In this document: positions 1 to 11,609 of the stretch, one piece after another
Layout: each line of letters begins with the position of its first letter
Numbering within the stretch: the stretch's first letter is position 1
Assembly: GCA_003116975.1 (NCBI GenBank)
Contig: BGKB01000018.1
Location: 434,001-498,000 of the forward strand
Source of the DNA: Aurantiochytrium sp. KH105
Taxonomy: Eukaryota; Sar; Bigyra; Thraustochytrida; Thraustochytriidae
Length of the DNA: 64,000 nucleotides
Reading direction: 5' to 3'
Made by a program: the position numbers and the translations under genes
The notes under the pieces: generated by a model
What the model saw: the letters and a program-made list of their open reading frames with translations, nothing else
Told to the model about the DNA's origin: nothing
Database searches by the model: none

Positions 1-830
1 TCTGCGTGGACTTCTGCTTTCATCGTTGCACGAGAGCTAGTCTTCTTGTCCCCCAGCCACAACAGGCCCACGAGGCGGTTTTCATGAGGTCAGGCATGCC
101 TCGAAGAGCACATCAACCTTCTTTTGCTTGTTCCATTGCTCTTTCGTTTGTGCGTTTCTCCCGCCCGCCTCCTTTTCAAGTCTGCCTTTTGGCCAAAGTA
201 TGGCTGGCCAGGTGGACCTGTGTGCTACTGACAAACAGCAAGTCGTGAACAAATGGCTCGTTTCTTGAGCCGGCTGGTCGCTGTCGCAGGCTGTTATACG
301 TACGTTACCCCCGATGCCGCTGCTGAGATCTTGCTGCTCAATAATAGAATCATGGTTGCAGGCGTGCAGCGCGTCCATGCGACCATTTATGGCCAACCAA
401 CCATCCATCCATCTGTTTGTCCATCTATCTACCTCTCTATCCCTCCACCAGCCTTTGTTCTCCAGGTCCTCCCCGCGCAGCCAAGTGACTAGACCGCCTT
501 TCGTATCGCTGATTGCCGATTCATATCCACCGTCTGCGAACTCAATTCGACTCATCTGCGACGAGCCTCGCGGCGCCTCTCCTCAGGGTGGACGTGTCAC
601 CGCCGCCGTCCATCTCATTTCATCTCATTGACATCGAACCGGCCGCCCGCGACCGACATAATCGACCGTTGATCGCCAGGTGCTTCTCTTTTCCCCTCCC
701 TCCAGTCTTCGCCTTTCCATTCGGCAGCGAGCGACTTTGCATGGCCCAGGCTGCCCGACACATGTTCGACCACCGATCGCGGGGTGGGACCTCGGCCTGC
801 AGCCACGCTGACCATTGGCGACTCAAGTCA

Positions 831-861
831 ACTCGGCTCGACTCGACTCGACTCGACTCGA
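831..861. repeat. ACTCG pentanucleotide microsatellite
   Basis: About six near-perfect copies of ACTCG occur in a row, with one ACTCGGCTCG variant at the left end. Seen directly in the sequence. Similar pentamer runs recur elsewhere in the gene-empty GC-rich DNA of this window. Confidence 0.9.
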
Positions 862-1762
862 GGCCGATACGGGAACGAGACTACATCTCAAGGCAGCCGC
901 CATGGCCGCAGCCGGCAGACTGGTTGGCTGCGAAGCAGCGCAATCTTGCACAGCTGCATACACAATCGAAAGGTGCAACAGGAAGCCCAAGGCCGGCTGG
1001 TCAGGTTTCTTTCTTTGCACGCTTACCGAAGTCGCGGCGGCAACAACCAGTAGTTTGCGTCTGTGTTCGCACCCCAAAACGTACGGCGGTCAGCAACCAT
1101 GGCAAGTGGCGAGCGGAGCTGCACAGAGGGATGGCGTGGATGAGAGGCCCCAAGCCATTTTATCCTGAGCCAGCGAGAGTCGAGCAGAGCCGCCAATGAT
1201 TTGCGTTCGTAGAAGCTCGCGCTAGACCAGCCACCAGCTTCGCCAAGATCCTACCAGCCATGCGTTGTCTTCTCTGAGGCGCGGCCCTGGTGGCTGACGC
1301 GGCCGCATCCTATGTAAACGAAACGGTGGCATCTGTGGTGGCGGGCCAACCGTCCGAGAGAAAGGCCGAAGGGAAAGACCGCCGGGGGCCGCGGCCGCGG
1401 GACGACGAAATGTCCGTCTGTAAATGTCTGTCTTGGAAACACACGTTTCACTTACAAAGGAGAGTACTAGGCTCTGCTCGAGCTGCAGCCAACCAGGCAG
1501 CTAGCTGCCAAGCAGTGCGCTTGACTTGCCAGCACAGCCTGCAAGGAGGCGGGTGACGCGGCCTCGCGTTCAAACGTCCAGCCATGGCTTTTTTCAGCTC
1601 CTCAGCTTCCCGGACGCAAGATCTCGAGGAAGACCAGTGGCGAACGCGGCGGGCGCTTGGATGCATGGCAACGAATCGTGCGCCTCGCAACAGGTACAAT
1701 TGAATTCGCCAAAGCCGTTCATTCTCCGCTCCCGCGTGCGGCAGTAAAGGCTTTTTCATTCC

Positions 1763-1852
1763 ATCTTTTCTTTCCTTTTTCTTTTCTTTTCTTTTCCTTT
1801 TCTTTTCTTTTTCTTTTCTTTTTCTTTTCTTTTTTCTATTTCTTTTGCGTTC
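1763..1852. repeat. Long pyrimidine (CTTTT)n tract
   Basis: About 90 bases of almost pure T and C on the plus strand, built from CTTTT units. Its purine-rich counterpart appears in the opposite orientation near 5.7 kb. Such mirror-symmetric tracts can adopt triplex DNA in vitro; whether this one has any role is unknown. Confidence 0.85.
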
Positions 1853-3050
1853 TCGCAACTACCTATCACTGTTTTCTTCAAAGGCTTCGAACCGGCCGCC
1901 CCTCTCCTGTTTCGCCATTTAGCCCTCACCCGTCCTCCTCTCCCAGCCGCCAGCTGGCCTCAGACCGGTGGCGGCGCGTCTCGCTGCCAGCCACACCACG
2001 CCCAGCCATTCCCAGCCGTGGCCGCCTTGCGCCACCGCGCTGACTGCTTTGTAATCCATGGCCAGTGCACCGTCAGTGTGCGCGCGCGGCGCTCCGGCTC
2101 TTGCGGCTCTTCCCGCAATCCTACCAAGACGCCCCACAGCTCCGCAGACTGGTGCTGGCAGTAACGGCGTAGAAGATAAGCTGGCGGAGCCATCGCGAGC
2201 CCGTCCTTCCTCGCCTTGCTCCTCCCCCGCGGCCTCGTGCTGTTCGTTCTCGGGGCGGGCGGGACGGTCCGCGGCGCCACCGGTCACCGCCCGCGCTCCG
2301 CTACCGCTCCAGGCCTGCGTTTCCCGATTGCGGAACTTCGCGCGCCGCACTCGCTGCCCGTGCGTCCGCCGGCAAGATGGCGGAGCAGCGGAGCAGCGGA
2401 GCGGCGCCGCCGGTGCGACTGGCGTTGCTTTGACTGGAGAATAATGGTCAGTCAATCCCTCGCGTTCGTTCGTTTGTTCCTTCCCTGGCTCCTCCGCATG
2501 ATCAGCGAGAGATCGTCGTGCTCCATCGATCCATGCATCCATCCATTCCTGCGTGCACATACGTGCTTTCCTTGCTTCACCTAGCTGCACTGAATATTTT
2601 CCAGATTCCTCTGCCACCCAAACACGCAGCGGCTCTCGCCCATTCCTTTCGGATTCCTGCCTCGTGCCCAGTTCGCAACATGAAAACGCCAACTGCAACT
2701 GCAACTGCCACACTGGCCAGTGCAGAGGCTGCGTGGGAGGGAGTGTGGGCACGCGCGATGTAGCAACCCTGGCAGCCAGCAATAGCTACAGCCAGCTGTG
2801 CTGCCATGCATGGCTGGGCGAGGCCAGCCAGCACCAGCCCCGCCTCGCCCGGGAAGCAGCGGCGGCAAGGCCGCACCAGCCATGTTCGTGGACTCCAGCA
2901 ACCAACTACCGACCGACAGCGAGCAGCGGAACAGCTTCGGCAGGTAGCTAGCTGCTCAACGTATCGTGGCATTGATTGATCGATCGATCATCAGCGTCCG
3001 TTGCATAGTATCTTCATTGGTTAGCACGTAGCGCAAGTAGGTAGTAACTT

Positions 3051-6000
3051 GATGTGTGAAGCTACGATTGGGGGCAGGTCACGGTGGGTGAGGGAGGGGC
3101 CCACCGCTCGCTCACTGGCCGAGAAACGAAAATTGCTTGGCAGCGTGGCGACTGATCGATGGATTGATTCACCGAACGATTGATTGTTGGTCCCCGATCG
3201 AGAATGGTGTGGTGCATGGACGAGACCGCTACCTGGCCACTGGCGGTGGACGCGAGGGTGGATGGACGAATGGTGGCTGGATGAAGGGACCGATGGTGGA
3301 GGGTCGGATGCCGTCCACCCGCCAGCGGAGGAGAAGCGAACCTCGCTCCGGTCGGCCAACGGGTGGCTGGCTGGCGAATGGTGGCTGTCCATGGCTGGAC
3401 GGCTGGCTGGCCTGGCTCGCCACCATGCAGCGCGCCATTGCTCGTCTAGCATCGCTCGTCAAGCATTCACGCACGTCAAACCCGCACGCATGCACGGCAG
3501 CATGGCTGGTGTGCCCTCGACGTCTCGTTTCCAGCCTCGATTTTTCTGATTCACTCACACCACAAGTGAACCTGAACCTGGACTTGCACCGTCCCGGTCC
3601 AGGCTCAAGACGAGGCTCTTCGGAGTTCGGCATCGGACCCTGCGCGCTTGCTCGCTCGCCTGGAGCGGGAGGAGCGGTGCGAGAAGGAAGCAAAATCAGC
3701 AGAGGCGGCTACGGCTACATGGCAAGAGCACTCACTCCCAACAAGCAAGCACCGACTGCGAGCAAGCAGCGACTGCGACTTGCGAGATCGATCTCGAGGC
3801 CCTCGCGAGACTGGACGCCGGTGCGGCTCGCGAGACGGAACTGGTGGGGAGCGGCCTGGAGAGAGAGAAGAAGTGCGGAAGAAACCAGTGGGGCTGAGAC
3901 GCGCGGCGCGAGATCGAGGGGGCTCTCCGTGCACTGCAGTGCGCTGGCCAGGCTACGAACTGCAACACGCCCACCTTGGCCAGTAGCAACGGCAGGCGAG
4001 CCAGGAAGCTGGAGAAAACGAAGCGAGAGGAAGGACTCGCTGGTCGCTGGCAAAATGATGTGAGCGGCCGCGTGACGAGCTTTTGGTTCACAGGAGTCGG
4101 CGTCGGTCACGGTGGCTCTCGCCGTCACCGCAGAAGAAGAGGCCCAGGCTGGCTGCCTGGCTGCCTGGCTGCCTGGATCCTTTCTTGGCGTGCGCCCGCC
4201 TCGCGCGCCACCGCCAGCCATCGTAGCCGCCAAACGGCCGCCGCCATGGCGTTACACGGCAGCTGCCGCCATGACAGCGAGCATGGCACCGGCCGCGGCC
4301 AGAAGCAGCGGCGGCCCTGATGATGGAGCGCTTCTGGAGGTGAGAAACTTGGGACGAAGCACGTTGTGCTTGTTTTCTTTGGACACCTTGCCGGTTTCGA
4401 TTCCATGTCCAGCCCGAAATTGGTCCTCGAATAACTTCTCTCCGCGGGAGGCGAGGCAAGCGTCGTAGAAGGTCTCGGTCGGCAGCGCCTCGCGCCGCAC
4501 CTCCTGAGCGTGCATGGCAGAGACTGCGATCATGCAATTCACTCTATCGCGCGGCGACGGGCTGCTTCCCGCTCCGCGCGCGCGTGGTGTCGACACCCAC
4601 CAGCCAAGACCGCCAGACTCGGCTCTTTGCGCGAGGCCGCCGACACGCGGCGCGAGGCGACGCGAGGCGGCGCGAGGCTTGGGCGCAGAAGAAACGGCAG
4701 CGGAGAAGGGACTCGTGGTTGGTTGACGCGAAGCGGCTGTCAGCTGGCTGCAGTTTGCGTGCGTGGTGAGAGTCTCTGGCATCTTCGATGGCTGGCGGAC
4801 AACGTTATTTGGGTTGCAAGATCAGATCAAGCTGGCCGGCGGGTTTGAAGACCTAACTGTACCTGCCTTTACTAACGAATAGAATAAGCAGGCCGTGGAC
4901 GCGCGTGCACCGTAATGGCCGCGAACGAACTGAACTGTTTAATCTATTAGTTGCCTCGTCATCCCCCCCCCCGCTTCATTTCATTTCGTTTCGTTTCGCT
5001 TCGCCTCGGCGCGGAAACTCGGCAGCAGGACGGACGGCAACGCCAGCGCGTGTGCGAGGGAGGGAGGGAGGGAGGGACTGACCGAGTTGGGCACCAGAGG
5101 AAAGGGCGCAACGACCGAACGAACGGACGAACGAGGGAGGGAGAAACGGCGACGTGACATTTGGGTGGAGAAAGCTTGGTCTTCCCTTTTCCTATTCTTC
5201 CCTTCATGTGTTCAACTTTTGTTTCTTCTTGGCCTTTCCTTCACCCTTTCCGCGCTGACGAACCGATTCTTGCAACTGCGTGCGCTCCTTCGCTCCCAAC
5301 CACCAGTGGCCAAGCGTGGCCGCTGCCCCGGCTCTCGAGAAGGCCAGCGCGGCGCGCGCGGCGAAGCGAGCCGAGGCGAGCCGAGGCGCAGTGCAGCCCA
5401 GGACCTGCATCCCTCGCTCGTCTCGCATCTCGCTCGCTTCGCGCCAGACCTGCCCGACTGAGTTCGCTTCGCGCGGCGGCTCTCTCGCGCAAGCGCGGCC
5501 TCGTCTCGCGTCTCGTCTCGCTCGCCTCGTCTTGCTGTCTCACCCGCGTTGTGTTGTCGAGGTTCTTCATCTTCTTCTTCTTCGTCTTCTTCGTCTTCTT
5601 GATCTCGGTCTCCTTTGCTCGTCCGCGACGATCACGGTCTTCTCTCCTCCTTTCCTCCCTTCTCCCCGCAGCTTGAGAAAAGAAAAGAAAAAAAGAAATA
5701 GTAAAAAAGAAACAAAAAGAAAGGAAAGGAAAGAAAAGAAAAGGAAAGAAAAGAAAAGGAATGAAAAGAAACTATAACTGTAAGTATAGTAACAGGAAAG
5801 AAAGGGAGAGAAGGAAAGAACTTGAAAGTAAGGCACCGAGCCTGGGTGGCCCCGCCTCCCTCCCTCCCTCTCTCCCGCCCTCTCTCGCATCCCTCGCCCT
5901 CGCCGCTTCCGGCGCGACCTTCCTCTTCCTGCCCGCTGCGGCCGGCCGGCGGGCCGGCGGGGGCCGCTGCCACGCGGCGCCTTTGGACGCAGGCGGGAAT

Positions 6001-6400
6001 AAACGATTGCGGGTGTCGCCACCCGGCTCCGCGTGGCGGATCGTCGCGTCTGCGCGAGGCTGGAGCGAGGAAGAGTCTGTTTATTCATTCTTTACGAGTA
6101 AGAAAGAAAGAAAGAAAACAAAAAAACGAGGAGACAGACACGCGAGTGGAGTGCCGCGCGCGCGGCTTGCTTCGCTCGACTTGCTTGCTTCCCTCTGCCT
6201 CGCTCGCCCCGCTGGCGAGGCAAGCAAGGCAGGGAGGAAGGGAGCCTGGAGGCCAGCAAGTAGAGCCTTCCTCCTCTGCCCGGCACGCAGCGCAGGTCCG
6301 TCAGTCTACAGCAGAGCAGAGCAGGGCAGAGCAGCCAGCCAGCGGCACTGCTGCTCGCTTTATTTCGTTCAGCCGGCGGCCGCCGGTCCGCTGCCTCTTC
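3051..6400. other. Gene-empty GC-rich low-complexity DNA, part 2
   Basis: The stretch continues without a credible gene. It holds repeated TGGCTGG and GGATGGA words, GGGA runs near 5.06 kb, CTT-rich pyrimidine DNA near 5.57 kb and a long purine tract just after it. The pyrimidine stretch ending in CCCGCAG near 5671 resembles a 3' splice site, but no downstream frame supports an exon. Confidence 0.5.
5675..5771. repeat. Purine (GAAAA)n tract
   Basis: Nearly all A and G on the plus strand, with GAAAA/GGAAA units, and a second purine segment continuing from about 5793 to 5830. It directly follows a pyrimidine-rich segment, so strand asymmetry flips abruptly near 5670. Confidence 0.85.
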
Positions 6401-6752
6401 TCGTGCCTCTTCTCCTCGAGACATCCCACCTCGAGAGGCCAGCACAGCCCATGGGCTCAGCCCAGCCCAGCCCAAGCCAGCCCAGCCATTCGCGCTCCAT
6501 GCTGCACCGCGCGTGCATGCGGTGCGTGGCTGTGGCGGGCGAAACGAAACGAAGCCACCTGGCAGGCACCGCACGCAACCCAACCTGCAGCTGCTTGCCT
6601 GGCTGCCTGCCTGGAGAAATGAAATGAGAGGCTGGGCTGCAAGCAAGCAAGCCCCGCTTCAAAGCAATCAGACCAAGCAGGCCTGGACTCGCTGTACTCG
6701 CTGTAGTAGTACTCGCAAGAAAAAACCCAAGACAACCCCACTCAACCCGGCC

Positions 6753-6778
6753 CGACGCGACGCGACGCGACGCGACGC
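6753..6778. repeat. CGACG pentanucleotide microsatellite
   Basis: About five tandem copies of CGACG, followed by CTCGA units. Read directly from the sequence. Confidence 0.85.
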
Positions 6779-7296
6779 GGCTCGACTCGACCCGCCTCGA
6801 CTCGGAGCGACAGCGTCTTCCCCAGAACCCGATCCCGCGCAAGCCGTGGACGCGCGGGCTGTGCGTGGTGCCCTGCCTGCTCGACTGAGAGCGAGCTCCA
6901 GCGCGACAGGCTCAGCGCCACTTGCAGCGCATCCCATACGGCAAGCACGGCAGGCAGGCAAGGAGGACCGCGTTTTGGCGCCGGGGGAGCCAGCAAAACC
7001 TGAACCCCGCGCACCGGAGCGAGAGCGAGCGAGCGCGAGAGGCCGAGCAAGAGCGAGAGGGCGGGCAAGCGGGCGGCTCGTGAACACATCCAAGGTCGCG
7101 CGCGGCGCCCGGGAGAGCGGCGAAGAAAGCGGCGCACGAAAACTGCACGCAAGTGAGCAGGGCGGGAGCAAGCGAGGGTGCGGCGCGGTATATAGAGGAA
7201 AGGCGCCAACGAGGAGCTGGAGCCCACGCCCGCCGCGAGCGGCGCCACGATTCTCAACGCGCAGCGCGAATCACCCGTGCTAGTCGCCGTCGACGC

Positions 7297-7323
7297 AGCG
7301 AGCGAGCGAGCGAGCGAGCGAGT
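7297..7323. repeat. GCGA tetranucleotide microsatellite
   Basis: About six tandem copies of GCGA/AGCG, visible directly. Confidence 0.85.
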
Positions 7324-7462
7324 GGCAGACGCTGCGAAGACTGGCAGGCACGCAGGCAGGCAAGCTGGCTGAGCTGGGCTCGGTCCTCGCGGCCCTGGCG
7401 CCTGCTGAGTGCGCAATTTGACAACCCGAGGCCGCCGCTGTAGAGTAAGAACTCCCTTCCCT

Positions 7463-7535
7463 CGACCCGACGCGGCCCGACCCGACGCGGCCCGACCCGA
7501 CCCGACCCATCGCGGCGCGGCGCGGCGCGTCGCGG
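7463..7535. repeat. Compound CGACC/CGCGG pentamer array
   Basis: A run of five-base units (CGACC, CGACG, CGGCC, then CGCGG) about 70 bases long. It is the longest pentamer array in the left gene-empty region. Confidence 0.8.
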
Positions 7536-7829
7536 CTCGTGCGTCTCAGGGCGTCGGCCGCGCCCGCCTGGACCCCCCGACAGCGAGCGCAGTCACGATC
7601 GGCGACGCGGCAGCTCGCCTCGCCCATCTCATCTCATTCATTCATTCATCCCCGTGAACACACGCGCCGCCGCGCGAACATCGCCGGCTGGCGCCAGCGA
7701 GCCCCTCGCCACGCGCGAGCGGCGGAGCGCAGGCGAGCGCGCAAGAACGAAGGCAGGCAGGCAGGCAGGCGCCCGTAGTCGCGCGTGCCCTCGCTTTCGC
7801 TTGGCTCCAGCCAGACGGACGGGCGAGCG

Positions 7830-7867
7830 AGGCAAGGCAAGGCACGACAAGGCACGGCAAGGCAAGG
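7830..7867. repeat. AGGCA pentanucleotide run
   Basis: Imperfect tandem AGGCA/AAGGC units, with some copies reading ACGAC or ACGGC. Confidence 0.75.
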
Positions 7868-8200
7868 AAAGCGCGCCACGCCCATTCGCTCGTCGCGCTA
7901 GGTCGGCCGGAGCCGGCTGCTCGCAGCGCCGGACCGCGCGCGCCGGGCGTCCCCGCTGGCTGGCTGGCGCGCCGCGAGCGCTTTCTCGTCGCGCGGTCGC
8001 GACCCCGCTGAGGCTGGCCGCTCGCACGAGGAGGCAGCCAACCGCCGAGCAGGCGGGTGAGCGAGCGAGCGATTAGGCGAGCGATTCGTCGAGTCGTCGA
8101 TTCGAATCGCGCTTCCTTCCCTTCGCAAACTTCCAACGCGTGTGGGCGCGGCCCCACAGCTCGTGAGCGCACTTGCTAGGCTATCGTCTTTCACGGGTTC

Positions 8201-9087
8201 TCCCTGTCCCACACCTCCCGCGAGCCTTCTGCGGCAAGTGCATCTTACCCCGCAGGACAAAGCGAACGGACCCGGGCGCTGCTGAGGAAGGCCCAGGCGA
8301 GCTGAAGCGCTCTGCTTCCCGCTCGCTGGCTGCGCGCTTCCTCCTCTCGCGACTGCTGCTTACGGCGTCGCCAGGGCCGCTTAGCACTTGTCTGAAGGAG
8401 GCGTGCAGGGGCTGACTAACTGATTCTCGCAGTGCATTGGAGGACTGTTCCCGTTTGGGCACCGCGGTTGCGGTCTGTTTTGCGCAGTCTCTTGAAGAAG
8501 GAAACGAAAGGCCAACGCCGGCAACCGCGAGCCTGCCGCCTCAACGTCGCACGGAAGCTCTCCAGCGGTAGGGCCGCCAAGTAGGAGGGTACGACAAACG
8601 TGGAAGGAAACGCAGAAACGGGCCAATTCACGTGAGCAAAGTAACGGACGCTCATTGAATCATAGAAGAGGACTCACGCTTGTGCGGGTGACCCACGAGC
8701 ATACTGCTTTGCTGTACGCGCCCTAAAAAAGGTCGCGCGGTTTCATAAATTTACGTTCGGGCCCTCTGACGAGCCTGCAAGAACGGACGCCTCGTCGGTG
8801 TCATACTCTACTCGTCTTTGACGTCTCAATCGGTCGTGAGTTGCGAGGTCCAAAGGCGAACTGCCCAAAGGAAAGCACTCCGGCTGGCTCGCTGGCTGGC
8901 AGGCAAGCGAACAAGCGTCCTAGTACCGCTACATCTGACTGACTGACAAAACAACCGTCACCGGCCGGAAAAAAAAAGTCGCACCGGAAACACCCCCACC
9001 GAATGCGAGCGGTAGCGTGCTACAGTTTGCCCTATTCATAGCCTACGTTCAGCAACACCCACGTGTTGGCTTGACCGGTGTCGCAAC
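8201..9087. promoter_or_regulatory. Upstream flank of the SANT/Myb-like gene
   Basis: No gene is visible. Composition becomes less extreme than in the preceding 8 kb. The segment must hold the promoter and 5' leader of the gene that starts at 9088 unless a non-coding exon lies further upstream. A CATAAATTTA stretch near 8743 is the most TATA-like word, but its distance from the start makes a role uncertain. Confidence 0.3.
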
Positions 9088-11067
9088 ATGCATTACGATG
9101 CGACAGATCCCAAACGGGGCCCAGACGCTGAGCCGGGTCCAGCAGACCAGTCCCGTCACGCAGAGAGCTCTTCAACAATGCCTCCCTCGGCTCCGCCGAG
9201 CGACAAGGCGTCGGGGACGAACGAGAGTATTGCGCGGATGCATGAACGCCGATCGACCCTCGCACTCCACGCCGCGCATGCACACCCTCATGCACCCTCT
9301 TCTGCACCGCGCATGCGATCTCCACCTTCAGCGGCATCCATTGCTGCGGGTGCGTTCGGGTCGCGCTCGCCTCAGAACATTCTTAGGCAATTTTCCCCTC
9401 GCCCAAAAGAAGATGGAGACCCGCAGAACATATCCGACCAAGACATCAACTCGTATCTGCAAGTCCTTCTCGATGATGATGATGCAATGGCCACAACTTC
9501 CGAGCAACATGCAACGGGACATACATTCGCGCCATCATCCCAGCAACGACACGCACCAACGCGGCCTTCGCAAAGCTCAAGCGATGATCCATCATCCTCA
9601 ACTGCAGCGTCCTCCTCATCCTCGTCGTTGTCGTCGTCGTCATCATCATCATCATCTTTGACTGACTCGAGGGCGCTCGTCCGCCCCGTCTCAGCATCGT
9701 CGAGGTCAGTCTCTGACTCAGCAGCAGGGGCACTCAAACGACCGCGTCAGAGTTCGCCTTCAGGGTTCTCCCCAACCTCCGATGATGGCCATTCGAGCTT
9801 GCAGTTTCCCGACTCTCTTTCGCCGCTCGGTCAATCGACCCAGTCACCAACCTTTAGCGGTTGGCCAACGCTGGGCCACAATCCTCAAGCGCCTTCCGCC
9901 ATGGATGGACTCTTCCACCATCACAGTCACCACCCCCACCACCCTTGGCCGGCATCACCCCCCTCCGCATCTCAGCATCCACTGTATTCTACTCGCGACT
10001 CCTCCAGATTTCCAGGGTCTTCACCTTCGCCACAATCTTTTCTGCCTTACTCCTCCTTTTCGCACATGGACGCAAGTCTCGATGGTGGGATCAACTCCCA
10101 CGCAGCGGGTGGTCCCCCCGAGCACGGGACATCTGCATCGCATCACTTTGCCCATACCAACCCTTACTCCAACCCTTATGCGCCTGAAGTGCACCATGCT
10201 CGTCGCCACCGTCCTCCACCCTCGACTCATCAACGTAATCCTTCTGCAGCATCATTGTCGTCATCCTCATCCTCGTCCTCGTCTTCCTCCGCGGCAATGA
10301 ATGTGGATGAACAAGATATGCCCATGGAGCAAAGGACTCGTCGACGTTTTGAGGACGCAGACGCCTTGCAAAACCCCATGATGGCGAATGCGACCACGAA
10401 CCCCTCGTATGCCTCGGCCATTACCCATCATGCGCGACAAGGAGCGGCCACGATGCTTTCCTCAGTCCCTACACTCATGGGATCCCACGCGTCATCCGGG
10501 GGAGTCCCAGAACCGCTCTGGCCAAGCTCGGAACTGAATCGACGCGGTTCGTCGGCGTCGAGCGCAGCAGAAGACTCTGACGATCAACAGACCTCGGCCG
10601 GCGGTGCAGTTGGCGCCTCGGCGCGAGGTCAGGTATTGACAAGTTCCGCGGGGGGAACGGCGGGTTTCAAGTATCGCAAGGGTAAGTGGAACATTGAAGA
10701 AGAGATTCTCTTGCTCCATGTTGTGTATTGCTTCATCGATCGGGAGCTAAAGGACATTGCTGTTATCGCCTATCATTGTGGTATATCACGATCCTCCCGC
10801 GCAATCGACAAGAAGCTAAAGCGGGTCGTTTACTTTGAAAAGTGGAAAAAGCGCGATATTCCCGACATGCACGCCAAGCTCGCTGCTGTGCTAGAAAAGC
10901 GCGGCTGGACAAACCTCAATGCTTCCGGCCAAGCGGTCATCGCCAATGCCAGGAGACAAGCCGCCTTGCGCCGCGAAGCCTCCTTTGCCCCCGTCTATGC
11001 GTCTGCAGAAGAGCAGCAGCATGGACCCACCCTTCTTGTCGACCACCATGACGGGTCTCTTAGGTAG
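9088..11067 (+). CDS. Ser-rich protein with a C-terminal SANT/Myb-like domain
   Basis: This 659-residue protein is mostly disordered. It is rich in Ser, His and Pro, with two long serine runs (about residues 170-190 and 388-400). The only folded-looking part is near residues 525-610. It starts KYRKGKWNIEEEILLLHVVY, has a conserved-looking SRSSRAIDKKLKRV helix and ends around VLEKRGW. The Trp, the acidic first helix and the basic last helix resemble a SANT/Myb-type or GT-1-like DNA-binding fold, so a nuclear DNA-binding or chromatin role is an inference. The start is the first ATG of the frame. No intron is needed. I cannot place it in a named family. Confidence 0.75.
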   Translation: MHYDATDPKRGPDAEPGPADQSRHAESSSTMPPSAPPSDKASGTNESIARMHERRSTLALHAAHAHPHAPSSAPRMRSPPSAASIAAGAFGSRSPQNILRQFSPRPKEDGDPQNISDQDINSYLQVLLDDDDAMATTSEQHATGHTFAPSSQQRHAPTRPSQSSSDDPSSSTAASSSSSSLSSSSSSSSSLTDSRALVRPVSASSRSVSDSAAGALKRPRQSSPSGFSPTSDDGHSSLQFPDSLSPLGQSTQSPTFSGWPTLGHNPQAPSAMDGLFHHHSHHPHHPWPASPPSASQHPLYSTRDSSRFPGSSPSPQSFLPYSSFSHMDASLDGGINSHAAGGPPEHGTSASHHFAHTNPYSNPYAPEVHHARRHRPPPSTHQRNPSAASLSSSSSSSSSSSAAMNVDEQDMPMEQRTRRRFEDADALQNPMMANATTNPSYASAITHHARQGAATMLSSVPTLMGSHASSGGVPEPLWPSSELNRRGSSASSAAEDSDDQQTSAGGAVGASARGQVLTSSAGGTAGFKYRKGKWNIEEEILLLHVVYCFIDRELKDIAVIAYHCGISRSSRAIDKKLKRVVYFEKWKKRDIPDMHAKLAAVLEKRGWTNLNASGQAVIANARRQAALRREASFAPVYASAEEQQHGPTLLVDHHDGSLR

Positions 11068-11609
11068 ACTCAAGCCTTGCTACGGTTCACCTTTTGTAAT
11101 GAATAACTGAAATGGCACTTGAGAAGATGCAAGATTCTTCGTCCCGTCCTTGCGCTCGGAGCAAGAGCTCCACTTCGCTGCATATATTTGCGATCTTGTC
11201 ACGTCGCCTTCTCCGCAAGTTATGGCTCTATCGTTCGTTCCTTGGCATTTCGAATAACTGCGTGCCGACTATTTATTCCCAAGTCTCGGCTTAAATGATC
11301 TCTCAGATCCAAGTTCCAGCGTCAGACTTTCAGATTCTAGGGTCAAGTCCCCTATTCACGTTTCAGTCCCAAACCACAACCTTCAGCTCGTCTGCTGAGA
11401 AAAAATTATTTTTGTAATTTTTATTTGCCAACGGCTACTTTCTTTCATCATCATGACAAGAACGAACTTGTGCACGGTAAAAAAAATAAAGAAAGAAAGC
11501 AAAGCTTGCTTGTTCCCTTACTTGCTTGCTTATCCTGACGCCCGAGTCCAAGGACGTGCAGACTCCGACGGACCGCGGAGCAAGGGAGAATTCAAGGTTG
11601 CTGCTGGCC
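11068..11609. other. Intergenic, 3' flank of the SANT-like gene and 5' flank of the kinesin
   Basis: No gene is seen. The DNA is AT-richer than the flanking genes. It includes an AATAAAGAAAG stretch near 11486 and CTTGCTTGCTTA just before the kinesin frame. The open frame of the kinesin extends upstream without an ATG to a TTG near 11526, so part of this stretch is 5' leader. Confidence 0.4.

Larger units (their letters stand above)
1..3050. other. Gene-empty GC-rich low-complexity DNA, part 1
   Basis: I find no open frame here whose translation looks like a protein. The frames of up to about 290 codons are rich in Arg, Pro, Ala and Ser, and several frames stay open in parallel on both strands, which is what GC-rich DNA with few stop codons does. 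Visible structure is limited to an ACTCG pentamer run, a long pyrimidine tract and short GGCTGG/GCCAGC-type words. No tRNA-like or rRNA-like segment was recognised by eye. Spliced exons too short to recognise cannot be excluded. Confidence 0.5.
6401..8200. other. Gene-empty GC-rich low-complexity DNA, part 3
   Basis: Very GC-rich with dense CpG words, several pentamer and tetramer runs and no recognisable protein. The longest open frames translate into Arg/Ala/Ser-rich sequence without domains and overlap each other on both strands. Confidence 0.5.

Noticed and set aside
513-1199. 228-codon frame in the left region, and similar ones at 3137-4063 and 5761-6627
   Set aside because: Translations are Arg/Pro/Ser-rich, cross simple repeats, and compete with equally long frames on the other strand.
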